Source: Streptomyces camelliae (GTDB taxonomy: Bacteria > Actinomycetota > Actinomycetes > Streptomycetales > Streptomycetaceae). From it: a stretch of 64,000 nt of DNA. Positions 34,881 through 44,860 of this stretch are shown piece after piece. The notes beneath the pieces were generated by a model that made no database searches, was not told the DNA's origin, and saw only the letters and a list, made by a program, of their open reading frames with translations. Positions within the stretch are counted from its first letter, which is position 1, and each line of letters starts with the position of its first letter. Position numbers and translations under genes: made by a program. The stretch is taken from the NCBI RefSeq assembly GCF_027625935.1, contig NZ_CP115300.1, forward strand, positions 8,184,001 to 8,248,000. The letters are read 5' to 3'.

Positions 34881-36023
34881 GTGTCCCTCACCTTCCACTG
34901 GTTCCTGCCCACCAACGGCGACAGCCGCGATGTCGTCGGCGGCGGTCACGGCACCCCGGCGACCGCCTCCGGTCTGGACCGGCCGCCCACGGTCGGCTAT
35001 CTGAGCCAGATCGCCCGGGCCGCCGAGCAGCTCGGCTTCGCCGCCGCGCTCACGCCGACCGGTGCCTGGTGCGAGGACGCCTGGCTGACCACCGCCATGG
35101 TCAGCCAGAACTCCGAGCGGCTGAAGTTCCTGGTCGCCTTCCGGCCCGGCTCCGTCTCGCCGACGCTCGCCGCGCAGATGGCGTCCACCTTCCAGCGGCA
35201 GAGCGGCGGCCGGCTGCTGCTCAACGTCGTCACCGGCGGCGAGACCCAGGAGCAGCGGGCCTACGGCGACTTCCTCGACAAGGACGCCCGCTACCGCCGT
35301 ACCGGTGAATTCCTGCACATCGTGCGCCAGTTGTGGGAGGGCAAGAGCGTCGATCTGCACGGGGAGCACCTCCAGGTGGAGGACGCGAAGCTGAGCCGGC
35401 TGCCCGACCCGGTGCCCGAGGTGTACTTCGGCGGCTCCTCGCCCGCCGCCGGCGAGGTCGCGGCCAAGTACGCCGATGTGTACCTGACCTGGGGCGAGCC
35501 GCCCGCTCAGGTCGCCGAGAAGATCGCCTGGATCCGTGAACTGGCCGCCGCCCACGGCCGTACCCTGCGCTTCGGCATCCGGCTGCACGTCATCACCCGG
35601 GACACCTCGGAGCAGGCCTGGGCGGAGGCGGACCGGCTGCTCGACGGCTTCGACCCCGAGACCGTCAAGGCCGTCCAGACGGGGCTCGCGCGCAGCGAGT
35701 CCGAGGGCCAGCAGCGCATGCTCGCCCTGCACGGCGGCAGCCGGGAGAGCCTGGAGATCCACCCCAACCTGTGGGCCGGCATCGGCCTGGTGCGCGGCGG
35801 CGCGGGCACGGCTCTGGTCGGCAGCCATGACGAGGTCGTGGAGCGGATCAAGGAGTACCACGCCCTCGGCATCGACGAGTTCGTCCTCTCCGGCTACCCG
35901 CATCTGGAGGAGGCGTACTGGTTCGGCGAGGGCGTACTGCCCCGGCTCGCCGCCCAGGGACTGTGGACCCATCCCGACGCCCCCGTGTCGGGCCCCTCGG
36001 CGCAGGTGCCGTTCGCGAGCTGA
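34881..36023 (+). CDS. ssuD: FMNH2-dependent alkanesulfonate monooxygenase, SsuD-like
   Basis: A 380-residue luciferase-like (LLM) flavin monooxygenase. It begins FHWFLPTNGDSRDV and has LTPTGAWCEDAW (the Cys typical of SsuD), LKFLVAFRPGSVSPTLAAQMASTFQRQSGGRLLLNVVTGG and YFGGSSPAAGEVAAKYADVYLTWGEP. It would release sulfite and an aldehyde from alkanesulfonates, letting the cell use sulfonates when sulfate is scarce. GTG 34881 follows CGGAGAG. No SsuABC transporter genes are in this window. Confidence 0.88.
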   Translation: MSLTFHWFLPTNGDSRDVVGGGHGTPATASGLDRPPTVGYLSQIARAAEQLGFAAALTPTGAWCEDAWLTTAMVSQNSERLKFLVAFRPGSVSPTLAAQMASTFQRQSGGRLLLNVVTGGETQEQRAYGDFLDKDARYRRTGEFLHIVRQLWEGKSVDLHGEHLQVEDAKLSRLPDPVPEVYFGGSSPAAGEVAAKYADVYLTWGEPPAQVAEKIAWIRELAAAHGRTLRFGIRLHVITRDTSEQAWAEADRLLDGFDPETVKAVQTGLARSESEGQQRMLALHGGSRESLEIHPNLWAGIGLVRGGAGTALVGSHDEVVERIKEYHALGIDEFVLSGYPHLEEAYWFGEGVLPRLAAQGLWTHPDAPVSGPSAQVPFAS

Positions 36024-36051
36024 CCAACCCGCCCTGGCGGACTGCCGTTTC

Positions 36052-36580
36052 ATGACGCGAGCACCGGACGAGGCCCCCGCTGCCTTCACCTGGGGTCTGC
36101 CGGCCGCCTGGGCCCTGCACGACACCGAGGCAGTGGTCATGGTGCCGCGTGGGTGCGGGCGCATCTGCCGGAGCTGCGCAAGCGGTTCCGCCGGGTGCCG
36201 GAGGCGGTGTGGCGGGGGCCGGAGTCCGTGGACGCGCGGGAGTTGGCCATCGCGGTCGGCGCGATGGCGGTCGTGGTGGCGGCCGCGGCCGCCGACGGCC
36301 ACCGGAGCGGCGGCCGCTGCGCCGTCTGCCGGACCGCGCTCAACGCCTTCGGGCTGCACGGCCTGGTCCATCTGGCACAGGCGGCCGCGAGGCGCGGCTG
36401 CACACCGGTCCGGTGACCACCCCCCTGGTGGTTCTGCCCTTCACCGTGTGGGCCCGCGGCCGGCTGCGCCGCTCGGGCGTCCTGCGCCCCACCCGGCCCC
36501 GGGACCCGGCACCAGGGCCTCGCCTACGCCGCGGCCGCCGTGGACGCCACCCACGCGCCGACCCAGGGAGTACGACACCG
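36052..36580 (+). pseudogene. HXXEE-domain protein, broken by frameshifts
   Basis: Fragments of one HXXEE-type membrane protein appear in successive frames: MTRAPDEAPAAFTWGLPAAWALHDTE (36052 onward), then VRAHLPELRKRFRRVPEAVW to GLHGLVHLAQAAARRG in a second frame (about 36153-36400), TGPVTTPLVVLPFTVWARGRLRRSGVLRP in a third, and a final QGLAYAAAAVDATHA. At least three frameshifts are needed to join them. The order and spacing are otherwise intact, so this looks like a recent loss of function or a cluster of sequencing errors. Confidence 0.6.
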
Positions 36581-36591
36581 ACGGTGAAGGC

Positions 36592-37626
36592 TCAGCTGCC
36601 CGTCAGCGCCCGCAGATGGGCCGTACGCGTCTCGGCCGTCTGCCCCTGCACCAGCAGGAACAGCGCCTCCCGGGCGAGGCGCTGGGCCCGGCTCGTCAGG
36701 GCCATGGACCGGCCGCCCCCGGCGACCACCGCCGCCGTGGTGGCCGTACGCAGCAGCTCGTACGCCTGTGCCCGCACCGCCAGCCGTTCCTCGGCCCGCT
36801 CCAGCGGCACCGGGTGGTCGGCCAGGGCATAGGCCCGTCGGCGGACGTCGGCGAGCCGGGCGCGCAGCGGGGCGGCCCGCTCCTCGTCCAGCAGGGACAG
36901 GGCGGCCTCGGCGACGCCGAAGATCGCGGGGCCGGCGTTGAGGGTCCGGGCCCGGTCGCCGGGCGCCCAGCGTTCGTACCGCGTCCGCAGGGCCACCGCC
37001 TCCTCGGGCAGCCACAGCCCCGCCAGCTCCAGCGACACCGTGCGCGCGGCGGTGAGAGCGGCCAGGCGCATCGGCGCCGACGCCCGCAACCCCGGCTGGT
37101 CGCGGGCCTCGGCGAAGGCGAACAACACCTCGCCGGTGTCGGTCACCCCGGCGAGCAGCAGCACGTCGTTCAGCCCCCAGCCGGTGTACCAGGGCACGGT
37201 GCCGTCGAACCGCCAGCCGCCGCCCTCCCGGCGTACGCGCACCGGCACGCGCGGATACGACCGCAGATGCGCGTACGCGACCCCGGACAGCAGCTCCCCG
37301 CGCGCCAGCGGGCCCAACAACCGCTCCCGGACAGGCAGTTCGCTCTGTGTCAGGGTCTGCACCGGTGTGTGGTGCTGGGTCTGCACGAACCATGTCGCAC
37401 AGCACGCCCCGGCCAGGATCTCGGCGGTCTGCCGCAGTACGGCGGGCGGCGCGCCGGAGCCGCCGTACGCGACGGGTGCCACCACTCCCAGCAGTCCGGA
37501 CCGCTTCACCGCGGCGATGTGGCTCGCGGGTACGCCCTCCTGGTCCACCCGCTCGGCCTCGGGGACGAGCAGCTCGGCGGCGAGCCGCCGGGCCCGGGTG
37601 ACGAGGGGGTGTGCGCTGGTGGTCAT
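36592..37626 (-). CDS. Acyl-CoA-dehydrogenase-fold flavoprotein (possible SfnB/DszC-type oxygenase)
   Basis: A 344-residue protein with the N- and C-terminal helical domains of the acyl-CoA dehydrogenase fold: GVVAPVAYGGSGAPP, ATWFVQTQHHTPVQTL, GVAYAHLRSYPRVPVRV and FDGTVPWYTGWG. The usual catalytic Glu segment of true dehydrogenases is not evident. Flavin-dependent desulfurising enzymes (SfnB, DszC) share this fold, and it lies next to ssuE-ssuD with an FMN reductase at hand, so sulfur scavenging is an attractive reading, but a simple oxidoreductase is possible. The start at ATG 37626 has a weak ribosome binding site. Confidence 0.65.
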   Translation of the reverse strand: MTTSAHPLVTRARRLAAELLVPEAERVDQEGVPASHIAAVKRSGLLGVVAPVAYGGSGAPPAVLRQTAEILAGACCATWFVQTQHHTPVQTLTQSELPVRERLLGPLARGELLSGVAYAHLRSYPRVPVRVRREGGGWRFDGTVPWYTGWGLNDVLLLAGVTDTGEVLFAFAEARDQPGLRASAPMRLAALTAARTVSLELAGLWLPEEAVALRTRYERWAPGDRARTLNAGPAIFGVAEAALSLLDEERAAPLRARLADVRRRAYALADHPVPLERAEERLAVRAQAYELLRTATTAAVVAGGGRSMALTSRAQRLAREALFLLVQGQTAETRTAHLRALTGS

Positions 37627-37746
37627 GACGAAGATTCTTCCGGACTTTTCCCGGCGACTCGTGGGCCGGGTGTCGATCCGGGGGGCCGCCGTTCGTGTAG
37701 GAGGTGACAGGGAGCCGAGAGACCCTGAGAACACAAGGAGAACGTC

Positions 37747-38097
37747 ATGAAGCACTACCTGCTCAGCGTGGTCACCCCGGCCGGCGGCACCCCGCCCGCC
37801 CCGGACGCGCTCGCCGCGATCATGCGGGACGTCGAGGCCTTCAACGACGAGCTGCGCGCCGCCGGGGCCTGGGTCTTCGCCGGTGGACTGCACGGCCCCG
37901 AGACCGCCACCATGCTCCGCCCCCAAGGCGGCGACGTCCTGATCACCGACGGCCCCTATGCCGAGGGCAAGGAGTACCTCGGCGGACTCTGCCTGATCCG
38001 GGCCGCCGACCTGGACGAGGCGCTGGAGTGGGGGCGCAAGGCAGCGCTCGCGACCACGCTGCCGATCGAGGTGCGGCCCTTCGTCGACCAGCACTGA
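37747..38097 (+). CDS. YCII/DGPF-domain protein
   Basis: A 116-residue protein of the DGPF (YCII-related) group, with the diagnostic [19 protein letters not shown] (about residues 66-84). In actinobacteria these are commonly encoded directly before ECF42 sigma factors and are transcribed by them. Its stop overlaps the sigma start (TGATG), so the two are translationally coupled. AAGGAG seven bases upstream fixes the ATG. Biochemical function is unknown. Confidence 0.88.
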   Translation: MKHYLLSVVTPAGGTPPAPDALAAIMRDVEAFNDELRAAGAWVFAGGLHGPETATMLRPQGGDVLITDGPYAEGKEYLGGLCLIRAADLDEALEWGRKAALATTLPIEVRPFVDQH

Positions 38098-39305
38098 TGT
38101 CCGGCGCCCCCGACATCGAGGCCGTCTTCCGCGCCGAGTACGGGCGCGCGGTCTCCGTCCTCGTCCGCTTCCTCGGCGACATCGACCTCGCCGAGGAAGC
38201 GGTGCAGGACGCCTTCACCACCGCCGTACGCACCTGGCCGGAGACCGGCGTGCCGCCGAGCCCGGCCGGCTGGATCATCACCACCGCCCGGAACCGGGCG
38301 ATCGACCGCCTGCGCCGCGAGTCCTCCCGGGACGCGCGGCAGGCGGAGGCCGCGCTGCTGCACGCGCCCGACCCGTCCGCGCCCGACACATCGCCCGAGG
38401 AGGGCCCCGTGCGCGACGACCGGCTCCGCCTGATCTTCACCTGCTGCCACCCCGCGCTCGCCCTCCAGTCCCGCGTCGCCCTCACCCTGCGCCTGCTCGG
38501 CGGCCTCGGCACCGCACAGATCGCCCGCGCTTTCCTGGTGCCGGAGCCGACGCTCGCCCAGAGGCTGGTGCGGGCCAAGGCCAAGATCCGCGACGCGGGC
38601 ATCCCGTACCGTGTGCCGCGCGACGCCGACCTGCCCGACCGGCTCGGCGGAGTCCTCGCGGTGCTCTACCTGATCTTCAACGAGGGCTACACCGGCGACC
38701 CCGCCCTGTGCGCGGAGGCGTTGCGGCTCGGCCGGCTGCTCGCCGCGCTGATGCCGGACGAGCCCGAGGTCACCGGCCTGCTCGCGCTGATGTTGCTGAT
38801 CGAGGCACGCCGGCCGGCCCGGCAGGACGCGGACGGCGCCCTCGTACCGCTGCCCGAGCAGGACCGCAGCCGCTGGGACCGGGCGCTGCTCGCCGAGGGC
38901 CAGGACCTGGTCCGCCGCTGTCTGCGCCGGAACCGGCCGGGGCCGTACCAGATCCAGGCCGCGATCAACGCCGTGCACAGCGACGCCCCGACCGCCGGCG
39001 CCACCGACTGGGGGCAGATCCTGGCCCTGTACGACCAGCTCATGGCCGTGGCACCGTCCCCGGTCGTCGCCCTGAACCGGGCGGTCGCGGTGGCCGAGAC
39101 CGAGGGACCGGCCCGGGCGCTCGACCTGGTCGAGGCACTGGACCTCGGCCGCTACCACGTGCTGCACGCGGTCCGCGCCGACCTGCTGCGCCGGCTGGGC
39201 CGGACCGCCGAGGCGGCGACGGAGTACGGCGTGGCCGCCGGGCTGGCCGCGAGCGAAGCGGAGCGGGCTCATCTGGAGCGGCGCGGGCGCGACCTGGGCG
39301 TGTGA
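38097..39305 (+). CDS. ECF42-type RNA polymerase sigma factor with C-terminal extension
   Basis: A 402-residue alternative sigma factor. Sigma2 is [20 protein letters not shown] to [21 protein letters not shown]; sigma4 includes [36 protein letters not shown]. The long helical C-terminus (about residues 190-402, with [14 protein letters not shown] and [13 protein letters not shown]) is the TPR-like/DUF6596 extension typical of ECF42, which replaces a separate anti-sigma factor. It is co-translated with the DGPF protein, its usual target and partner. Confidence 0.9.
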   Translation: MSGAPDIEAVFRAEYGRAVSVLVRFLGDIDLAEEAVQDAFTTAVRTWPETGVPPSPAGWIITTARNRAIDRLRRESSRDARQAEAALLHAPDPSAPDTSPEEGPVRDDRLRLIFTCCHPALALQSRVALTLRLLGGLGTAQIARAFLVPEPTLAQRLVRAKAKIRDAGIPYRVPRDADLPDRLGGVLAVLYLIFNEGYTGDPALCAEALRLGRLLAALMPDEPEVTGLLALMLLIEARRPARQDADGALVPLPEQDRSRWDRALLAEGQDLVRRCLRRNRPGPYQIQAAINAVHSDAPTAGATDWGQILALYDQLMAVAPSPVVALNRAVAVAETEGPARALDLVEALDLGRYHVLHAVRADLLRRLGRTAEAATEYGVAAGLAASEAERAHLERRGRDLGV

Positions 39306-39335
39306 GCGTGATCACTTCCCTCGGCCGGAATCAAT

Positions 39336-39364
39336 TTGAGGACCTGAAAGGTTGGCATTTACAT
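39336..39364 (+). promoter_or_regulatory. Promoter candidate for the aldehyde dehydrogenase gene
   Basis: TTGAGG and TTACAT are separated by exactly 17 bp, 60 bp before the GTG start. A small dyad, ACCT-N3-AGGT, lies within the spacer and could be an operator. Confidence 0.55.
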
Positions 39365-39423
39365 CCGACCGTGAGAGATCCGAGATCCGGGCCGAACCGC
39401 CCGGCACCACCAGCGAGGCACCC

Positions 39424-40746
39424 GTGAACCACCCTGCCATCGAGCAGCCCGCCGACATCGTGGCCCGGCTGCGCGCCACCTTCGCCACCGGCCGCACCAA
39501 GCCCGTCGAGTGGCGCACCGACCAGCTGCGCCGCCTGCGCGCGATGCTCACGGAACGTGGTGCGGACCTCGCCGCCGCCCTCCGCGCCGACCTGGGCAAG
39601 AGCCGCACCGAGGCCTACCGCACCGAGATCGACTTCACGATCCGCGAGATCGACCACACGCTGGAGCACCTCGCGGACTGGCTGCGACCCGAGCCCGCAC
39701 CCGTCCCCGCCCACCTCGGTGCCGACGCCACGGCCTGGACGCAAGTCGACCCGCTGGGCGTCGTCCTCGTCATCGCCCCGTGGAACTACCCGGCGCAGCT
39801 GCTGCTCGCCCCCGTGGTCGGCGCCCTGGCCTCCGGCAACGCGGTGGTCGCCAAGCCGAGCGAACTGGCCCCGGCCACCTCGGCCGTCCTCGCCGAGCTG
39901 ATCCCCGCCTACCTCGACACCGACGCGGTCGCCGTGGTCGAGGGCGGCATCCCGGAGACCACGGCCCTGCTGGCCGAGCGCTTCGACCACATCTTCTACA
40001 CCGGCAACGGCGCCGTCGGCCGTGTCGTGATGCGTGCCGCCGCCGAGCACCTCACCCCCGTCACCCTCGAACTCGGCGGCAAGTCCCCGGTGTTCGTGGA
40101 CCGTGACGCCGACCTCGACGTGGTCGCGGACCGGCTCGCCCGCGGCAAGTTCCTCAACGCCGGGCAGACCTGTGTCGCCCCCGACTACGTGCTGACCGAC
40201 CCGGAGACCGCCGCCGCGCTGGAGTCCGCGCTGGTGCGCGCCGTCGGGACGCTGTTCGGTGCCGATCCGGCCGAGTCGCCGGAGTACGGCCGCATCATCA
40301 ACGAGCGCCACTTCGACCGCCTGTCGGCACTGCTCGACTCGGGCCGGGTGGCGGTGGGCGGCACGAGCGACCGCACGGCCAAGTACATCGCGCCGACCGT
40401 CCTCGCGGATGTCGACCCGAAGGCGCCGGTCATGCAGGAGGAGATCTTCGGACCCATCCTGCCCATCGTCACCGTGTCCGGCCTGGACGAGGCGATCGCC
40501 TTCATCAACGACCGCGACAAGCCGCTCGCGCTGTACGTGTTCAGCGAGTCCGGTGAGACACGCGGGCGCATCGCCGCAGAGACCTCCTCCGGCGGCCTCG
40601 GCTACGGCCTGCCGCTCGCCCATCTCACCGTCTCCGACCTGCCGTTCGGCGGTGTGGGGGAGAGCGGTATGGGCAACTACCACGGCCGCTACTCCATCGA
40701 GACCTTCAGCCACCGCAAGGCGGTGCTGGACAAGCCGCTCGGCTGA
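39424..40746 (+). CDS. Aldehyde dehydrogenase (class-3-like)
   Basis: A 440-residue NAD(P)-dependent aldehyde dehydrogenase. Markers: [13 protein letters not shown] (residues about 115-127), [12 protein letters not shown] cofactor loop, [12 protein letters not shown] with the general-base Glu, and [13 protein letters not shown] with the catalytic Cys. The short length and lack of an N-terminal extension resemble class 3/fatty-aldehyde dehydrogenases. GTG 39424 follows GAGG by seven bases; an in-frame ATG at 39352 lies at or before the putative -10 element and is less likely. Physiological substrate unknown. Confidence 0.87.
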   Translation: MNHPAIEQPADIVARLRATFATGRTKPVEWRTDQLRRLRAMLTERGADLAAALRADLGKSRTEAYRTEIDFTIREIDHTLEHLADWLRPEPAPVPAHLGADATAWTQVDPLGVVLVIAPWNYPAQLLLAPVVGALASGNAVVAKPSELAPATSAVLAELIPAYLDTDAVAVVEGGIPETTALLAERFDHIFYTGNGAVGRVVMRAAAEHLTPVTLELGGKSPVFVDRDADLDVVADRLARGKFLNAGQTCVAPDYVLTDPETAAALESALVRAVGTLFGADPAESPEYGRIINERHFDRLSALLDSGRVAVGGTSDRTAKYIAPTVLADVDPKAPVMQEEIFGPILPIVTVSGLDEAIAFINDRDKPLALYVFSESGETRGRIAAETSSGGLGYGLPLAHLTVSDLPFGGVGESGMGNYHGRYSIETFSHRKAVLDKPLG

Positions 40747-40787
40747 ACTCCCTTGTCCGGTGGGCCGGATGTGCGAAACTCCGCCGA

Positions 40788-41693
40788 ATGACTGCTGACA
40801 CGATCACCGCGGACGCCTCCGGCACCTGGGAACTCGGCGACCTGCCCGTCCACCGCATCGGCCTCGGAGCCATGCGGCTGACGGGCAGCGCCGCGTTCCA
40901 TCTCGGCACCCCCAGCGACCGGGAACGCTCGATCGCCGTGCTGCGACGGGCGGTGGAGCTCGGCGTGAACCACATCGACACGGCCGCGTTCTACTTCTCC
41001 GCCACACGCTCGGCCAACGAACTGATCAACACGGCCCTCGCCCCGTACGCCGACGACCTGGTGATCACCACCAAGGTCGGCCCCTTCCGGGACTACCACG
41101 GCGAGTGGGGCGCCTCGGCCCGCCCCGACCAGCTGCGCGGTCACGTCGAGGAGAACCTGCGCCAGCTCGGCCGCGACCACCTCGACGTCGTCAATCTGCG
41201 CCGGATGCGCCAGGACTCGATCGCCGAACACTTCGGCGCCCTCGCGGAGCTGCGTGAGGCCGGCCTGATCCGCCACCTCGGCATCTCCGGCGTCGAACCG
41301 CGCCACCTCGCCGAGGCGCTGGAGATCGCCCCGGTGGTGTGCGTGCAGAACCGCTACGCCCTGGACCGCCCAGACCCCGTCGACGACGAGATGCTCCGCC
41401 TGTGCGGCGAGCACGGCATCGCGTTCGTCCCCTTCTTCGCCGTCGCCGGAGAGGCGGGTCCCCAGGCCGCACCCGACACCCACGGCGACGAGGTGCGCTC
41501 CATCGCCCAGGCCCATGGCGCGACCCCCGCCCAGATCCGCATCGCCTGGACCCTCCACCAGGGCCCCCACGTGCTGGCCATCCCCGGCACCGGCAATCCC
41601 GCCCACGTGACCCAGAACATCGCCGCCGGCGCCCTGCACCTCACGCCGGAGGAACTGGCCCGGCTGAACGCCGTGCACGACGCGGACCGGTGA
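40788..41693 (+). CDS. Aldo/keto reductase (pyridoxal-reductase-like)
   Basis: A 301-residue NADPH-dependent TIM-barrel reductase. The catalytic Asp and Tyr lie in NHIDTAAFYFS and the Lys in VITTKVGPF. The usual barrel His segment reads LDVVNLRRM, as in YdbC/PdxI-like members. The cofactor-binding end IPGTGNPAHVTQN is intact. It follows the aldehyde dehydrogenase by 41 bp and may be co-transcribed. Substrate not determined. Confidence 0.82.
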   Translation: MTADTITADASGTWELGDLPVHRIGLGAMRLTGSAAFHLGTPSDRERSIAVLRRAVELGVNHIDTAAFYFSATRSANELINTALAPYADDLVITTKVGPFRDYHGEWGASARPDQLRGHVEENLRQLGRDHLDVVNLRRMRQDSIAEHFGALAELREAGLIRHLGISGVEPRHLAEALEIAPVVCVQNRYALDRPDPVDDEMLRLCGEHGIAFVPFFAVAGEAGPQAAPDTHGDEVRSIAQAHGATPAQIRIAWTLHQGPHVLAIPGTGNPAHVTQNIAAGALHLTPEELARLNAVHDADR

Positions 41694-41836
41694 GGCGGGG
41701 CGGGGGCTTCTGGTGGGGGGCTCGGTGGCTGCCACCTCCCGTCGCGCCGGCCCCCGCATCCTCGGCCGCCGTCCCTCCCGCCGCCGCGCTCTCCCATAAT
41801 GGGCATGTCGGCGCACAGCCGTGCGAAGGTGCGGTT

Positions 41837-41854
41837 GACTACCATCGTGTAGAC
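41837..41854. promoter_or_regulatory. BlaI-type operator candidate
   Basis: GACTAC-N6-GTAGAC forms an imperfect dyad (CTAC/GTAG core) 52 bp before the BlaI-like start, resembling the TACA/TGTA palindromes bound by BlaI/MecI repressors. Autorepression of the blaI-M56 pair is inferred. Confidence 0.5.
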
Positions 41855-41905
41855 GGTCTCCGGGCCGCAGAGAAGGGCAGCGAAGGACGGGGTGAGGAAC
41901 GTTTC

Positions 41906-42283
41906 ATGACCGAGGCGAAGGACGAGCGCCGGCCGGCCGGTGAGCTCGAAGCGAGTGTCATGGCCGCGCTCTGGGCCGCGGGCGGGCCGCAGACGCCCGG
42001 CCAGGTCCAGTCGACCCTCGGCGCGGAGCTGGCCCGGACGACGGTGACGACGATCCTCACCCGGCTGTACGACAAGGGGGTCGTCCAGCGGCACCGACAG
42101 GGCCGCGGGTACGCCTACTACCCCGTGCGGGACGCCCAGGACGCCCAGGGGCTGACCGCCCGCCGGATGCACAGCGAGCTGGACCGGGACAGCGACCGCC
42201 AGACCGTGCTCGCCCGGTTCGTCGCCCAGCTCACCCCCGACGACGAACGCATCCTGCGGGACCTGCTCGAATCCGACGAGTGA
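41906..42283 (+). CDS. BlaI/MecI-family transcriptional repressor
   Basis: A 125-residue winged-helix repressor: GELEASVMAALWAAGGPQTPGQVQSTLG, then RTTVTTILTRLYDKGVVQRHRQGRGYAYYP, followed by a dimerisation helix. Family members repress genes for wall-stress or beta-lactam responses and are cleaved when the partner M56 peptidase is activated. It is directly coupled to that M56 gene (TGATG). GAGGAACGTTTC upstream supports ATG 41906. Confidence 0.88.
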   Translation: MTEAKDERRPAGELEASVMAALWAAGGPQTPGQVQSTLGAELARTTVTTILTRLYDKGVVQRHRQGRGYAYYPVRDAQDAQGLTARRMHSELDRDSDRQTVLARFVAQLTPDDERILRDLLESDE

Positions 42284-43209
42284 TGACCGGCCTTCTCCTG
42301 CTGCCCCTGCTGCTGCCGTTCGCGCTGCCGGCCCTGGCCCGCCGGGCGCTGGACCGGCTGGCCCCGGTCGCCGCGCTGTGGGCCGTCACCGGCTGCGCGG
42401 TCGTCCTCGCAGGCTGCTCACTGGCCGCGCTCGGCGGTTTCGTGCTGATCGGTCTGCTGAAGATGCCGCTCTTCGCCGCGCTCGGCCGGCTGGTCCAGCC
42501 GTTGCACACCGCCTCGGACCTCGTCGTCCTGCCCGCGGCCGCGACGTCCGTCGGCGTGCTCGCCGTGTGCGGCTGGACCCTCGTACGGTCCGTGCTGCAC
42601 CAGACCCGCGCCTTCCGCGCCGCCCGCACCCAGGCCGGGAGCGGGCCCGCCGCCGGTGATCTGTGCGTCGTGGACTCGCCCCGTCCGGACGCCTACGCCC
42701 TGCCCGGCCGCCCGCACCGCATCGTCGTCACCACCGCGATGCTGCGCAGCCTGGACGGCCCCGAGCGGGAGGCGCTGTTCGCGCACGAGCGGGCGCACAA
42801 CGACGGCCGTCATCACTACTTCCTTGCCGCCGCCGAGCTCACCGCACATTGCCACCCCGCCCTGCGCCGGGTCCGTGAGACGATCCGCCTCGCCGTCGAG
42901 CGCGCCGCCGACGAGGCCGCCGCGGCCCGGGTCGGCGACCGGCGGCTGATCGCCCGGGCCATCGCCCGCGCGGCCCTGGCCGGACAGGCCACCCGCTCCG
43001 AGCGCCCCGACTTCGCGCCCGCCGCGAACGCAGGCCCTGTCCCGCTGCGCGTCCAGGCCCTGCTCACCGCCCCGCGCGCCGCCCGGACCGGGCGTACGAT
43101 CGCCGCCCTCCTCCTCGCCTGCACCGCCGTCTCCGGCGTGGCCGCGGTCGCCGGGATGGCCGACGTACACCACCGGGTGGAGGTCGCCCAGGGCGAGGAT
43201 CGGCCCTGA
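42283..43209 (+). CDS. M56-family (BlaR1-like) membrane metallopeptidase
   Basis: A 308-residue polytopic protein. Hydrophobic helices lie at about residues 1-25, 30-60, 85-105 and near 275-295. The zinc motif FAHERAHNDGRHH (HExxH, about residues 166-170) sits on the cytoplasmic side. It lacks the C-terminal penicillin-binding sensor of BlaR1/MecR1, as is usual in actinobacterial M56 proteins. It probably inactivates the BlaI-like repressor by proteolysis after an unidentified membrane signal. ATG 42283 is chosen; an overlapping GTG 42280 adds one residue. Confidence 0.85.
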   Translation: MTGLLLLPLLLPFALPALARRALDRLAPVAALWAVTGCAVVLAGCSLAALGGFVLIGLLKMPLFAALGRLVQPLHTASDLVVLPAAATSVGVLAVCGWTLVRSVLHQTRAFRAARTQAGSGPAAGDLCVVDSPRPDAYALPGRPHRIVVTTAMLRSLDGPEREALFAHERAHNDGRHHYFLAAAELTAHCHPALRRVRETIRLAVERAADEAAAARVGDRRLIARAIARAALAGQATRSERPDFAPAANAGPVPLRVQALLTAPRAARTGRTIAALLLACTAVSGVAAVAGMADVHHRVEVAQGEDRP

Positions 43210-43352
43210 GCCTGCCTGCCCCACACCACCCGCGCCACCCCTGCGCAGACCCGCGCCGGGACGCCCTGGTGCGACGCGCGTAGAACGGGACTGGCGCCCG
43301 TGAAGTTTTACGTATAACCTCACCGGCTAACCAACCCCACCGGAAGGTCCCG

Positions 43353-43745
43353 ATGCGACGCGTCGCCCTGGTCACCCTTGTCGTGGACGACTACGACGAG
43401 GCCATCCGCTTCTACACCGAGGCCCTCGGCTTCCGGCTCGCCGAGGACGCCCCGCGCCCCGACGGCTCCCGCTGGGTCGTCGTGGAGCCCGGCGGCCCCG
43501 CGGCCGGCACCGGGCTGCTGCTCGCCCGCGCCAAGGACGAGGAGCAGCGCGCCCGCGTCGGCGACCAGACCGGCGGACGCGTCGGGTTCTTCCTGCACAC
43601 CGACGACTTCGCCCGCGACCACGCCCGCATGACCGCGGCCGGAGTGACCTTCCTGGAGGACCCTCGGCACGAGCCCTACGGCACCGTCGCCGTCTTCCAG
43701 GACCTCTACGGCAACCGCTGGGACCTGCTCCAGCCCGCCTCCTGA
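43353..43745 (+). CDS. Glyoxalase/VOC-family protein
   Basis: A 130-residue single VOC module: [34 protein letters not shown] and the closing [12 protein letters not shown]. Potential metal ligands are few, so activity (isomerase, dioxygenase, or antibiotic-binding) is uncertain. An unusually AT-rich element (GTTTTACGTATAAC, about 43303-43316) upstream is a likely promoter. It is followed after 35 bp by adenosine deaminase. Confidence 0.8.
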   Translation: MRRVALVTLVVDDYDEAIRFYTEALGFRLAEDAPRPDGSRWVVVEPGGPAAGTGLLLARAKDEEQRARVGDQTGGRVGFFLHTDDFARDHARMTAAGVTFLEDPRHEPYGTVAVFQDLYGNRWDLLQPAS

Positions 43746-43780
43746 TCACCGCTGAACCACCTGCCGAGGAAAGCCCTGCC

Positions 43781-44860
43781 ATGACCGCGCCCCGCATCGA
43801 CACCGAGACCCTCCGCCGGCTCCCCAAGGCCGTGCTGCACGACCACCTCGACGGCGGCCTGCGTCCCGCCACCGTCGTCGAACTCGCGGCGGAGATCGGT
43901 CACACCCTGCCCACCACCGACCCCGACGAGCTGGCCGCCTGGTACTTCGAGGCCGCCAACTCCGGCGACCTGGTCCGCTACATCGCCACCTTCGAGCACA
44001 CCCTTGCCGTCATGCAGACCCGCGAGGGCCTGCTGCGCACCGCCGAGGAGTACGTGCTGGACCTCGCCGCCGACGGCGTCGTCTACGCCGAGGTGCGCTA
44101 CGCCCCCGAGCTGAACACCCGCGGCGGGCTGACGATGCGCGAGGTCGTCGAGACCGTCCAGGAGGGCCTCGCCGCGGGCATGGCCAAGGCGGCCGCCGCC
44201 GGCAGCCCGGTCCGCGTCGGCACCCTGCTGTGCGGCATGCGGATGTTCGACCGGGTCCGCGAGGCCGCCGACCTGGCCGTCGCCTACCGGGACGCCGGCG
44301 TCGTCGGCTTCGACATCGCCGGTGCCGAGGACGGCTTCCCGCCCGCCGACCACCTGGCCGCCTTCGAGCACCTGCGCCGCGAGAGCGTGCCGTTCACCAT
44401 CCACGCCGGTGAGGCGCACGGCCTGCCCAGCATCCACCAGGCCCTGCAGGTGTGCGGCGCCCAGCGCATAGGCCACGGTGTGCGCCTCACCGAGGACATC
44501 CCCGACCTCGCGGCCGGCAAGCTCGGCCGGCTCGCCTCCTGGGTGCGCGACCGCCGAATCGCGCTGGAGATGTGCCCCACCTCCAACCTGCAGACCGGCT
44601 GCGCCACCTCGATCGCCGAGCACCCGATCACGGCCCTGAAGGACCTCGGCTTCCGGGTCACCCTCAACACCGACAACCGCCTGGTGTCGGGCACGACGAT
44701 GACCCGCGAGATGTCCCTGCTGGTCGAGGAGGCCGGCTGGACCGTCGAGGACCTGCGCACCGTCACGGTGAACGCCCTCAAGAGCGCGTTCATCCCGTTC
44801 GACGAGCGCACGGCCCTCATCGAGGACGTGGTCCTGCCGGGTTACAAGGCAGCGCTCTGA
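43781..44860 (+). CDS. add: Adenosine deaminase
   Basis: A 359-residue zinc enzyme converting adenosine to inosine in purine salvage. The [10 protein letters not shown] motif supplies two His ligands (about residues 20-22); IHAGEAHG provides the His and catalytic Glu (about 207-214); IGHGVRL the catalytic His; and [11 protein letters not shown] the final Asp ligand. Full length and complete. GAGGAAAG lies upstream of ATG 43781. It overlaps the convergent DinB gene by 19 bp. Confidence 0.93.
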   Translation: MTAPRIDTETLRRLPKAVLHDHLDGGLRPATVVELAAEIGHTLPTTDPDELAAWYFEAANSGDLVRYIATFEHTLAVMQTREGLLRTAEEYVLDLAADGVVYAEVRYAPELNTRGGLTMREVVETVQEGLAAGMAKAAAAGSPVRVGTLLCGMRMFDRVREAADLAVAYRDAGVVGFDIAGAEDGFPPADHLAAFEHLRRESVPFTIHAGEAHGLPSIHQALQVCGAQRIGHGVRLTEDIPDLAAGKLGRLASWVRDRRIALEMCPTSNLQTGCATSIAEHPITALKDLGFRVTLNTDNRLVSGTTMTREMSLLVEEAGWTVEDLRTVTVNALKSAFIPFDERTALIEDVVLPGYKAAL

